Assembly (NCBI RefSeq): GCF_020410765.1
Contig: NZ_CP084541.1
Coordinates: forward strand, 2,041,001 to 2,105,000
Origin: Streptomyces marincola
GTDB taxonomy: Bacteria; Actinomycetota; Actinomycetes; Streptomycetales; Streptomycetaceae
DNA: 64,000 bases
Reading direction: 5' to 3'
The first letter of the stretch is position 1, and every line of letters begins with the position of its first letter. Of this stretch, positions 43,616 to 51,496 are shown one piece after another. The translations under genes and the position numbers were made by a program. The notes beneath the pieces are model-generated. The model had not been told where the DNA came from. It did not search any database and saw only the letters and a list, made by a program, of their open reading frames with translations.

Positions 43616-45175
43616 CTACGGTCGGGACGCGGATGTCTCCGACGTTCGGCGCATCTCCTGTTCGATCTCGCTGAGGGTGTAGCCCTCGGCGGCGAGGAAA
43701 CCCAGCCACGCGCGGAGCTGGCCGTTCGGTTTGCGCCAGGCACGATCACCCATGACTTCCGTCTCCATCACGGCGGCGACATGGGCGAGCAGCGGACGCC
43801 AGCGGCGACTCCTGCCCGTCCGGGCAACGACCCGATCGAACCGCTCGGCGTCATCGGCCTCCGCGATGCCGAGGAACCGCGCGGTCAGAGTCGTGCTGCG
43901 CCTGCCGGTGTACCGCGCGTGGGAGTCGCTGCCGCTGGTGATCGTGGACAGGATCAGCGCCCAGGCCGCGTCGGAGGCCGTCTTGCGGGCACACAGCTCC
44001 GTGATGAACGCCGACCTCACCTCGCGGGCGGCTCTCCATGCCCGGTTGTAGGCGATGACGCGCCTGCGCTCGGCCACCGCCTCGACCCGACTCGACGCGG
44101 GCTCGGCCTTCTCCTTTCCGACGGTGTCCTCGTCGAGCTGGTGGCCGTGCTTCTTCCACTCGACGCACACGTAGACCGGCTCACAGGTCTCCGGGTCCAG
44201 CGCGGCGGCGTGCCCCTGGCAGTCGGTGGCGTGGCGCTCGGGCGTCAGGGCATTGCCCAGTGCGGTGCGCAGGTCGGCCAGCGGCCGTGCGGTTCCGTGG
44301 CCCCAGTAGTGGTGGTGGGCGACGTGCTGGACTCCGGATGCCTTCAACCTGGCCACGGCTTCCGCCCGCCTGGCCGCCGTCTCCTTCTCCTGCCGCAGTC
44401 GCTGCAAGGCGTGCGCCCAGTGGCCGCGTCGTCCCTTGCCCTCCTCGCGGTCCGCCGCCTTGGCGCGGGACAACGAGGGCAACGCGCCCGGAACGCTGCT
44501 CACGTCCGCGTAGTCCGCGGCCTCGACCAGATCGAACTCCGCCGCGATCACCGATGCCAACGCTGAGTCGTCGAGCTTGGCCGCCCGGTTGGCCGCCCGG
44601 ATTTCGACCGGCCGGTACCCGAGCGCGGCGGCGTGCCGAGTGCGCTTGGCGTCGGTCAACTCCATGAGCGAGAGCTGCGTCAAGGCGTCCACGTCGTCGC
44701 GTTCGCTGGCCGACATCCGGTGCGTGTTCTCCACCATGCTGGCGACCAATGCCTCGTCATCCGCTCCCGCCAGGTCCTCGCGTACCAGGCACGGCACGAG
44801 CGCGTACGGCTGCTTCTTACGCTTCGCCTCCGCAGCGGCGATCAACGCCGCGCCCAGCCGCCGCTGTCCCCAGATCACCCCCATGGTGACGCCGTCCGCC
44901 TGCGGCCGGACCAGCAGGGGTACCTGCACTCCGGCGGCCTTCACGCTCGCCACCAACTTCGGGTCGGGCTCGGTCGGGTCTCCGGCCTGCCGCTTCTTCC
45001 GGTGGTTGAACGGGTCGACCGTCAGGTCGTGCGGGTCCAGGTAGTCCAGACGTCCGACGTCATGCCGAACGGTCTGCTTCCCGGCGGGCCCGGGCTCGGT
45101 CACCGCTCCGGGAACTGCCCGGAGCGGTGTCTTCCTCGGTGATCGAGGGGCGGTGTTCTTCGTCGGAGTACTCAT
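43616..45175 (-). CDS. parB: ParB/Spo0J-family partition protein
   Basis: 519 residues from ATG 45175 (GTG 45178 is also possible). The ParB N-terminal domain is at ~40-170, with VKAAGVQVPLLVRPQ and GVIWGQRRLGAAL (the CTPase/clamp-region arginine motif) and a helix-turn-helix zone (LSLMELTDAKRTRHAAALG). The long C-terminal part is unusual for chromosomal ParB proteins and typical of plasmid and element versions. It could aid segregation or act as a regulator or transfer accessory. The only ParA-like gene seen is in the type IV secretion operon 40 kb away. Confidence 0.85.
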   Translation of the reverse strand: MSTPTKNTAPRSPRKTPLRAVPGAVTEPGPAGKQTVRHDVGRLDYLDPHDLTVDPFNHRKKRQAGDPTEPDPKLVASVKAAGVQVPLLVRPQADGVTMGVIWGQRRLGAALIAAAEAKRKKQPYALVPCLVREDLAGADDEALVASMVENTHRMSASERDDVDALTQLSLMELTDAKRTRHAAALGYRPVEIRAANRAAKLDDSALASVIAAEFDLVEAADYADVSSVPGALPSLSRAKAADREEGKGRRGHWAHALQRLRQEKETAARRAEAVARLKASGVQHVAHHHYWGHGTARPLADLRTALGNALTPERHATDCQGHAAALDPETCEPVYVCVEWKKHGHQLDEDTVGKEKAEPASSRVEAVAERRRVIAYNRAWRAAREVRSAFITELCARKTASDAAWALILSTITSGSDSHARYTGRRSTTLTARFLGIAEADDAERFDRVVARTGRSRRWRPLLAHVAAVMETEVMGDRAWRKPNGQLRAWLGFLAAEGYTLSEIEQEMRRTSETSASRP

Positions 45176-45261
45176 CACAGTTGCCCTTCACTTCTCGTCT
45201 TGGGGTGCGGTTCGACGCGGCCGGGCGACAGGGCCAACTGCCGCCCGGCCGGTGCGGGGGT

Positions 45262-45777
45262 TCAGTCCTCGTAGGGACGCATGACGGTCATCACCAGCTC
45301 TCCGGCATCACCGGGGCCGATCTGGGCCACCAGTCGGGTGTGCCGTGCGGCCCGTACGAGTCCGGAACGCGGTACGCGGTGGACCTCGACGACGCAACGG
45401 CGTCCCCGGCCGCCTGCGCGACGCACGGCGACACGGACCATGGTCAGCACGTCCCAGAGGCGCCCGGCCTCGTCCTGGTACATGCCCTTGCGCTCATTGT
45501 CCTCGTCGCTCCAGGCCACGCAGTCCTCGTAGGCGGCGGCAGTGAGAGCCAGAGGCACACCGAACCCGGCCTCGCGAGCGATTCCCTCGTCCACGGGAAC
45601 GAGGACTCCGTCCTCGATGGCCTCGGCCCGCGAGTGAGCGCTGATGCCGAAGATCGGGTGCAGGCGGACAGGGCCGCGCGAGCCACCCGGCCTTTCGGGC
45701 ATCCGACGCATGGCGTCGGCACCGATCTCCGCCGCCTGTTGAGATTCGCCGTTCTCGGGCGAGGGTGAATGAGTCAC
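45262..45777 (-). CDS. DUF6573-family protein
   Basis: 171 residues from GTG 45777, chosen because AGGAGA lies 5 bases upstream; longer frames exist. The family core AIEDGVLVPVDEGIAREAGF and VPLALTAAAYEDCVAW, then GRLWDVLTMVRVAVR, matches DUF6573, a small protein frequent on plasmids and ICEs and often near antirestriction-type genes. It precedes parB by 86 bases on the same strand. Confidence 0.7.
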   Translation of the reverse strand: MTHSPSPENGESQQAAEIGADAMRRMPERPGGSRGPVRLHPIFGISAHSRAEAIEDGVLVPVDEGIAREAGFGVPLALTAAAYEDCVAWSDEDNERKGMYQDEAGRLWDVLTMVRVAVRRAGGRGRRCVVEVHRVPRSGLVRAARHTRLVAQIGPGDAGELVMTVMRPYED

Positions 45778-46948
45778 GACTTCTCCTGCTGGGGTGAGTT
45801 CACAATGCTGGCTGAATCCGGGGCCAACCGGCTCCAACAAGAGAATTCTACCGATTCCGCCGACATTCTTGGCGGAAATCAAGGCACATTCACCCTATCG
45901 ATTCCGAAGACGCGCCGACTCGGCTTGCGTCACCGGGAATGGAAATAAAAGCGACGCCCAGCCGTTCCCGCGAAGGGTAATGAGGGGAGCGGCAGCAGCT
46001 GCTTCTTTGACGCCTGCCCACCGCCGCCCGCCACCACCGTCGATGACGGGCCGCACCAGCGCGGACGGCGGGACGGCGCTCAGCCCACGCAGCGCCCGTT
46101 TCCTCACCGACGCAGGCCAGCCCGCCAGCCCCCCTCCCCCGTAGCCGGCCTTGACCGGTCATTCGGACGTCCCCGCACCCGGGCGAGGACCAGCCACGTA
46201 GGCCGCCGACGGATGCCGCAGCACGTCTCGGCGGTTCGCTCTTTTCACCATGCGGAGCGGCCACAATCACTCCCCCTCCGGCACGCTTTCCCGGCAGTTT
46301 GCATTCTGCCAGCTACCCGCAAATTCCCGTGCCCCGATGTCGGCTGGACCGTTCGGCCGGGCCGGCCCACGATCACCAGGTCGGCACCAGAATCCGCGAC
46401 GAGATTGCCAAAACACTGCAAGGGGCCGGGGTGCGTCGCCTCATTCCCACGAATTCACTGGCTCGCGGCCGTACGAGGCGGGACGTACCGACCTGTGCGC
46501 CTTCTTTTCGAGAGGTGGCACCGACGAGACATGCTGGTCGGCGCCGACGACCGCGAGGCGGCGGACGGGGTGATCGGGACCGGGGCACGGTCCTCCTGCG
46601 GTGGAGTAGAAGGCATCGACGACAGGGCCAGGGGCTGCTCGATGCGGCGGTCGGCGTGCCGGGCGCAGGACGGCGACGCTACGAATACCGGGATCGAAGG
46701 CACCGGTGGCGGGTCCGTGCAGGGGCTGGTACGGGACAGCGGCGACGCGGTGGCCGAAGGACCGGGCGGTAGCGCAAACAACGGCATCGACACGTCGTCC
46801 GGAAGCTCGAATGGCGGCCCTCGCCGCAGCTCAGGCCCTCGCTGCGCACGCCGGCCACGAGTAGCGATGCCCGCAGGGCTGTGACCGCGGGTATCGAACG
46901 ATCCCGTCAGCCGCGCGGTGGCAGTCCGCGATCAGCCGACCGTCGCCC
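45778..46948. other. 1.17-kb region without a convincing gene
   Basis: The region upstream of the DUF6573 gene has mixed base composition with AT-richer patches (45,840-45,960 and 46,240-46,400). A partial inverted repeat of CCGCC/GGCGG arms lies near 45,857-45,875. Open frames are present on both strands (for example 46,213-46,884) but lack ribosome binding sites and codon bias. It may hold promoters, an origin or decayed genes. Confidence 0.4.
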
Positions 46949-47224
46949 TTACTTCGTCTCGCCACGGCGACGGGTCACCGTCGACTCCCTCAGTGGGGGA
47001 ACACCGGCCTTGCGGGCGATCTTGGCCACGTAGTTGCGGTCCCACGGCACATGGGCGTCGACCTGCGCAGGGCGCAGGGTGCGGCTGCGCAGGTGCCGGA
47101 TCACCCCTTGAGCCAACCGGTCTCGCGCGTCCTCAAGGCGGTTCAGTGCCTCGTCGTAGTCGGCCGAGAGCTGATCCAGCTCGTCCATCGCGGCCTGCTG
47201 CTCTGCGGTCGGCTCATCGGTCAC
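46949..47224 (-). CDS. Small DNA-binding-like protein
   Basis: 91 residues from GTG 47224; the frame is open to ATG 47326, but that ATG overlaps a putative operator. A coiled-coil helix (LDQLSADYDEALNRLEDARD) is followed by a helix-turn-helix-like part (WDRNYVAKIARKAGVPPLRE) and a basic end. It diverges from the WhiB-like gene across the repeat elements at 47,309-47,355 and could be the repressor of the integration-excision operon. Confidence 0.55.
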   Translation of the reverse strand: MTDEPTAEQQAAMDELDQLSADYDEALNRLEDARDRLAQGVIRHLRSRTLRPAQVDAHVPWDRNYVAKIARKAGVPPLRESTVTRRRGETK

Positions 47225-47308
47225 ACCGACATGGTGCCAGCGGGCGCGCCCTCCGGTGTTGCGCTCCCCCGTACGTGTGAACTCCCGGCTCGACGCTTGC
47301 TCAGCCAA

Positions 47309-47355
47309 TGCAGACTCTGTTTGCATCCTCGATATGCAATCTGAGATTGCATATC
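47309..47355. promoter_or_regulatory. Paired palindromic operators (TGCA-N9-TGCA)
   Basis: Two 17-base sites with TGCA-N9-TGCA form occur at 47,309-47,325 and 47,335-47,351, centres 26 bases apart. The second sits in a perfect 25-base palindrome (47,331-47,355; 11-bp arms, 3-base centre). They lie between the divergent small HTH gene and the WhiB-like gene, as expected for a regulator-binding control region. Confidence 0.65.
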
Positions 47356-47384
47356 AGGGGCCGACTGCTTCATGACAGCAAGCA

Positions 47385-47421
47385 GCCCCTTGGCCGGCGT
47401 CGCAACCGCCGGCCGAGGGGC
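47385..47421 (+). promoter_or_regulatory. Leader hairpin of the WhiB-like operon
   Basis: Two 15-base arms (47,385-47,399 and 47,407-47,421) pair with one mismatch around a 7-base loop. The hairpin lies 36 bases before the ATG of the WhiB-like gene, between the operators and the ribosome binding site GGAGAAAGG. Confidence 0.6.
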
Positions 47422-47457
47422 CTGGCCCGTACCTCACCAGCACTGAGGAGAAAGGCC

Positions 47458-47793
47458 ATGCGCGAGATTAGCGCCGCCGACGACCAACAGCCCGACGAAC
47501 ACCCGCCAAGCAGAGGGAAGTCGGCCACCGCACCGACCGCGCGCCCGGCGACCACGACGGCAGCGATGTCCCGTCGCAGCAAGAAGGCCGTGCGCACCGT
47601 GCCCACCAGCGATTATGGGAAGGCAGCCTGCTCCGAGCACACGGAACTCTTCGAGCTCGTGGAGGACGCCGGCGCCGGCGTCACCTACGAGGACCGTCTG
47701 GATGCCGCCGCTGTCTGCGACGGCTGTCCACTGCGCTCCCGCTGCGGGTTCCGCATCTGGCCGTCGGGCAACCGCCCCAAGGAGGGGCAGTGA
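47458..47793 (+). CDS. WhiB-like iron-sulfur protein of the element
   Basis: 111 residues from ATG 47458 (GGAGAAAGG just upstream). The four-Cys pattern of WhiB proteins is present: KAACSEH, then VCDGC and RSRCGFR (C-X28-CxxC-X5-C), able to hold a 4Fe-4S cluster. The usual G(V/I)WGG turn after the last Cys is absent, and the N-terminal extension is basic and low in complexity. It probably regulates element genes together with the upstream HTH protein. Its stop overlaps the start of the next gene. Confidence 0.65.
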   Translation: MREISAADDQQPDEHPPSRGKSATAPTARPATTTAAMSRRSKKAVRTVPTSDYGKAACSEHTELFELVEDAGAGVTYEDRLDAAAVCDGCPLRSRCGFRIWPSGNRPKEGQ

Positions 47794-48827
47794 TGTCGCC
47801 ACGCGGCCACGGAACGGAAGGCAACGCCGCATTCGACTGCCCGGCGACGATCCCGCCGGTACAGGAACGCGTGCGCACCCAGATGGCCGTCATCGCCACC
47901 AGCACGTTCACGGTTCTTCTGCCACTGGTGCTCGTCACCCTGCTCATCACCTCGGCCTGGACGGGGTGGGTGACCGTCATGGCACTGCACACCTACCTTG
48001 ACCGCCCGGGCTCGCTGCCCGGAGCCACGTGGGCGGTTCCCGTCGCCGTCCAAGCCTTCATCATCGTGGGCGAGGCAACCATGGTGCTGAACTCGATCCT
48101 GCGACGGCCGTGGATCATGGCCAGCGGCGCCGCGGCCACGGCCGCCGGGTACGGGGTCGAGGTCGGGGCCCACATCCACTACGGGGAGAACGCCGACACC
48201 GTCATCACCATGGTCGTGGCCGCCGTGGCCTGCGGCGGCGGATGGGCGTTGCTGGCCGGCTTGATGGATCGCGGGGTGGAAATCGCCGACGGCGAGACCG
48301 CGGGCCCCGGGAGTCCACGCTTGGTCGGAGCCGACTCCGCGAAGGCGTCAGGATTCGTCGGCGCCACCCCGAACACCGCCGCACCGATGAAGGCAGGTCG
48401 GGGGCCCGACGCCAGCCCGACTCCCGCGGCAGCCCGAACGGAAGCGGCACCGGCCGCGACCGGGACGCCGAGCAGCACCGCCGGCGCGAGTCCGGGCCCT
48501 GCCCCGGTCAGGGCGAGACCGAGGGCCCGAAGGACGCGGCGGGAGTTGCTCCGGGAAGTCGGGGCCCTGGCGCCGGGGCGGCCGACCCTCAGCCCGAACT
48601 TCGTCGCCAATCGCGTGGGCGTCTCGTGGTCGAGCGCGAGGAGTCTGCTGGCCGAACTGGGACGGTTGGCCGACGCCGGCCCCCGCTCCTCCGAGCGTGC
48701 CGACCACGCGGACTCCGCGCAGTCGACGCGGTCACCGGGTGGAACGCCATGGTCGCCCCGGTCGGATTCTCGGCGCGCACGGGACAGGATCGGCTCGGCA
48801 CCGCACGGCAGCACCCGGCCTTCATAA
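47793..48827 (+). CDS. Membrane protein with C-terminal DNA-binding-like domain (DUF2637/Spd-like)
   Basis: 344 residues from ATG 47793. Four membrane helices lie at ~35-165 (FTVLLPLVLVTLLITSAW, WAVPVAVQAFIIVGEATMVL, then two more). A long Ala/Pro/Gly linker follows, then a small helix-turn-helix-like region (TLSPNFVANRVGVSWSSARS) and a Ser/Arg-rich end. This layout recalls the DUF2637/SpdA-type spread proteins that lie beside xis-int in actinomycete elements and help the element move between mycelial compartments. The assignment is by architecture. Confidence 0.55.
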   Translation: MSPRGHGTEGNAAFDCPATIPPVQERVRTQMAVIATSTFTVLLPLVLVTLLITSAWTGWVTVMALHTYLDRPGSLPGATWAVPVAVQAFIIVGEATMVLNSILRRPWIMASGAAATAAGYGVEVGAHIHYGENADTVITMVVAAVACGGGWALLAGLMDRGVEIADGETAGPGSPRLVGADSAKASGFVGATPNTAAPMKAGRGPDASPTPAAARTEAAPAATGTPSSTAGASPGPAPVRARPRARRTRRELLREVGALAPGRPTLSPNFVANRVGVSWSSARSLLAELGRLADAGPRSSERADHADSAQSTRSPGGTPWSPRSDSRRARDRIGSAPHGSTRPS

Positions 48828-49101
48828 ACATGCGTTGAGGGGCATTACTGCCCCGATAGGCAGACTTAGTGAATCGCCGACCCGGGCGGCAGCGAGGCTA
48901 CCGCCCAGGGTGCGCCGGTCCACAAACAATCGTGAATGCGACCGCGCGTTTCGCGGCAGCGCGAACGCACCGAATACCAGCAGCCGGTGGAAGAAAGCCA
49001 CCGGTCGGCCCCGCGGGGCGGCCCTGATACCGCCAAGCATCCGCCGCCCGGCGGGGCCCTCCTCACCCGAACCACGTCGATTCGAGAAGGAAGCCCCCAT
49101 C
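48828..49101. other. Gap before the xis-int operon, with small hairpins
   Basis: This 274-base gap contains a CCGGTGG/CCACCGG hairpin with a 7-base loop (48,984-49,004). No gene is evident. It probably ends the DUF2637-like transcript and carries the promoter for the 63-residue gene, xis and int. Confidence 0.4.
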
Positions 49102-49293
49102 ATGCCCGAGTCCACTTCTGCCCTGCCACCGTGCTCGAACTGCGGCGGTTTCCGCACCGTCGCCATCACCACCGGCCTGCGCTGTGCCGACGGCTCGCGT
49201 GGGACCACCCTGGTCCACTGCGCCGCACACCAGCTCGCGCCGACCGGCAGCACCGTCCGTGCGACGGTCGTCTTCGATCTGGAGCCCCGGTGA
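49102..49293 (+). CDS. Small zinc-finger-like protein upstream of xis
   Basis: 63 residues from ATG 49102 with GAGAAGGAAG upstream. Begins with a PPCSNCGGFRTVAI zinc-ribbon half and carries further Cys/His (GLRCADG, LVHCAAHQLAP), giving a possible CxxC...C...CxxH site. The stop overlaps the GTG of xis. A short DNA- or RNA-binding role in excision control is plausible but unproven. Confidence 0.55.
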   Translation: MPESTSALPPCSNCGGFRTVAITTGLRCADGSRGTTLVHCAAHQLAPTGSTVRATVVFDLEPR

Positions 49294-49520
49294 CAGGGCC
49301 TCGGCCTCCGGCCGTCGAACGCACCGCGCCCGATGCCCCGTTCCCGCACCGGGTGTCGCAAGCGGTCCAACTGCACCACCTCAGCCGCTCCGTCGTGCAC
49401 GACCTGATGCGGACCGGCCGCCCGCGGAGGGCCCACCAGGGGCAATCCCGGCGCATTCCCGCCTCCGTTCTCGACGAGTTCACCGCAATCCTCGAACGCG
49501 AAGCCGGAGGAGAACGATGA
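49290..49520 (+). CDS. xis: Excisionase (Xis-like, helix-turn-helix)
   Basis: 76 residues from GTG 49290. The segment VSQAVQLHHLSRSVVHDLMR followed by RTGRPRRAH and RRIPASVLDEFTAIL is the excisionase/MerR-like winged helix-turn-helix typical of proteins directly before actinomycete integrases. It overlaps both neighbours by 4 bases (GTGA, ATGA), so Xis and Int are made from one message. Confidence 0.85.
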   Translation: MTGPRPPAVERTAPDAPFPHRVSQAVQLHHLSRSVVHDLMRTGRPRRAHQGQSRRIPASVLDEFTAILEREAGGER

Positions 49521-50671
49521 GCGCGCGCCGTGACCGAGGAGACGGCGGCCTGCACTGGGACGCCCGGCGCCGACGCTGGATCGCCACCGTGAGCCTGGGA
49601 TACGACAGCGCCGGCAAACGCGTCGTCAGGCGCAGAAGCGCCAGGACCAGAACCGAGGCCAAGAACAAACTCAAGGAACTCTTCAACGAGTACGGGGCCG
49701 ACCTCGGACTCGACTCGACCGACTGCACCGTCGCGGATGCGGTCACCAACTGGCTGGCGTACGGCCTCGCGGGGAAGGACCCCGAGACGGTGAAGCTGTA
49801 CACCGTCCTGTGCCGCACACATGTCATCCCCGGTCTGGGCCACCGCAGACTGCGCGAACTCGGCGTCGACGACATCGACACATGGCTGGCATCCAAGGCG
49901 CGAACGCTCAGCACCCGCACCCTCCAGAGCATCCACTCCTGCCTGAACCGATCGGTGCAGCGCGCCGTGGTCCGAGGAAAGCTGAGCCGCAACGTCGTCA
50001 CCCTGTGCGCCGTGCCCACCGGGCAGCCGGGGAGGCCATCCAAAGCCATAACGCTCGCCCAGGCCGCAGCCGTTCTCAAGGCCGTCGAGAACGACCCGAT
50101 GCACGCCTACATCACCGTCTCGCTCCTCACCGGAGCCCGGACCGAGGAACTGCGCCCGCTCACCTGGGACCACGTCGACCTCGAAGGACGCCCACACGCC
50201 GATCCGCCCGTGCCCCCGCACATCGCGGTATGGCACTCCGTCCGCAGAAGCGGCGACACCAAGACCCGTCGATCCCGGCGCACGCTGGCCCTGCCCGACC
50301 GCTGCCGCTCCGCCCTGCGCCAGCACCGCCGTGCACAAGAACGGCAGAGACAGGCCGCCAGCGAGCGGTGGCAGGACAACAACCTCGCCTTCGCCTCCGA
50401 CACGGGCACGGTCCTGGACGCCGCCAACGTCCGCCGCGCCTTCCGACGCGCCCTCGCCAAGGCCGACGGCATCGACCCCGCCGAGTGGACCCCCAGGGAG
50501 CTGCGGCACAGCTTCGTCTCACTGCTGTCCGACCACGACGTCCCCGTCGAGGAGATCGCCCGCCTCGTGGGCCACTCCAGCTCCGAGACCACCGAGAAGG
50601 TCTACCGCAAGCAGATCCGCCCCGTCATCCAGACCGGGGCACTGACCATGGACCGCATCTTCCAACGCTGA
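49517..50671 (+). CDS. int: Tyrosine site-specific integrase
   Basis: 384 residues. N-terminal arm-binding and SAM-like domains (~10-160), catalytic domain (~175-384) with Arg208 (TGARTEELRPL), Lys249, box II RELRHSF (Arg330, His331; the first His of HxxR is Arg), His353 (GHSS) and nucleophile Tyr363 (EKVYRK). It should insert and, with Xis, remove the element at the tRNA-Ala 3' end, which is 188 bases downstream. Overlaps xis by 4 bases. Confidence 0.93.
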   Translation: MSARRDRGDGGLHWDARRRRWIATVSLGYDSAGKRVVRRRSARTRTEAKNKLKELFNEYGADLGLDSTDCTVADAVTNWLAYGLAGKDPETVKLYTVLCRTHVIPGLGHRRLRELGVDDIDTWLASKARTLSTRTLQSIHSCLNRSVQRAVVRGKLSRNVVTLCAVPTGQPGRPSKAITLAQAAAVLKAVENDPMHAYITVSLLTGARTEELRPLTWDHVDLEGRPHADPPVPPHIAVWHSVRRSGDTKTRRSRRTLALPDRCRSALRQHRRAQERQRQAASERWQDNNLAFASDTGTVLDAANVRRAFRRALAKADGIDPAEWTPRELRHSFVSLLSDHDVPVEEIARLVGHSSSETTEKVYRKQIRPVIQTGALTMDRIFQR

Positions 50672-50818
50672 ACCAGCCCGGGCCAGCAGCGGAGATGAGC
50701 GGGCCCGGGAAGTAGAAGGCAGTTCGACGGGGGAACGGGCGCGAAAGGTTGACGGACAAAGGCCGCGTTTCGGGCACCCGCAGCCGGGGTGACAACGTCA
50801 GTCACGCAGCCAGACACG

Positions 50819-50852
50819 CAGAGGCCCCCACCCTCACGGGTGGGGGCCTCTG
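50819..50852 (-). terminator. Terminator downstream of tRNA-Ala
   Basis: A perfect 15-bp stem with a 4-base loop begins 8 bases after the end of the tRNA on the minus strand. Streptomyces tRNA genes often end in such strong GC hairpins without a T-run. It lies on the element side of the insertion point, so it may be supplied by the element. Confidence 0.8.
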
Positions 50853-50859
50853 CGACCTG

Positions 50860-50932
<73 letters not shown>

Positions 50933-51027
50933 TTGTGGTCCGCCTCCGGGTTTCCCCCTCGGCGGCGATGCCTACTCTACACGGGCACCGGGGCCCTTTG
51001 CCAAATCGCTTGTCCGGCGGGGCCCGC

Positions 51028-51261
51028 TCAGACGCTGGCGAAGGAGTAGAAGCGTTTCAGGGCGCAGTGTTCGTCGAGGAGACGGCCGTAGATCGGCTCG
51101 CCCTCCAGCTCGCGGTAGATCTCGATGGGGTCGCCCTTGATGATCAGCGCGCGAGCGCACTCCACGCACCAGTACTGGTAGGCGACGTTGACCGGCTGGA
51201 GGTCGCGGACGATCGGGGTGCCGGCGCCGCACCAGTCGCACTTCCTGCTGTGTGCTCCCAC
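51028..51261 (-). CDS. Conserved small zinc-ribbon-like protein
   Basis: 77 residues, with CDWCG near the start and WCVECARAL in the middle, a four-Cys set that could bind zinc. A well-conserved Streptomyces chromosomal protein of unknown function in the neighbourhood of rsfS and nadD. It is upstream of no obvious partner, so likely single. Confidence 0.75.
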   Translation of the reverse strand: MGAHSRKCDWCGAGTPIVRDLQPVNVAYQYWCVECARALIIKGDPIEIYRELEGEPIYGRLLDEHCALKRFYSFASV

Positions 51262-51496
51262 GCGCTGTCAGCTCCACCCTCGGTTGTGAGCTGTGCACAC
51301 GAGGCGTACCCCTCCGTCGAGCCGGGCGACTCGCGCCGGGCTCCCGCTCCGGCGCACTGCCGATTCTGCCATGTCAGCGACTACCCGATAAGCCTCGCGG
51401 TCCTCTCTCCACACGAAGAGAGACGGGATCGATACACCCGGCAGATGCGGCGGGCCGGCCGCGGCGCCCGTGCGCGGCCGGCCCCCGCGGAGTGGG

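Larger units (their letters stand above)
1..50859. mobile_element. Integrative conjugative element (right part), inserted at tRNA-Ala(GGC)
   Basis: The segment carries a tyrosine integrase and an excisionase immediately beside the 3' end of a tRNA gene, a MobF relaxase, ParB, a coupling ATPase, VirB4-, VirB6- and VirB8-like genes and a VirB1-like wall hydrolase. Together these are a conjugative element of the type IV secretion type, not the FtsK-only actinomycete AICE type. The right end is placed at the 3' end of the tRNA (50,860). I looked for a repeat of the tRNA 3' end farther left and saw none, so the left end probably lies before position 1. Genes at 1-1,420 could be cargo or chromosomal. 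The boundary is inferred, not proven. Confidence 0.75.

Noticed and set aside
45841..45855. Copy of the tRNA 3' end as left attachment site
   Set aside because: Only a short AGAGAATT match to the tRNA T-arm region; far too short and in the wrong place for a left end.
46213..46884. A 223-codon gene in the gap beside parB
   Set aside because: No ribosome binding site, mixed composition, Gly/Ser/Arg-rich translation without similarity, and competing frames on the other strand.
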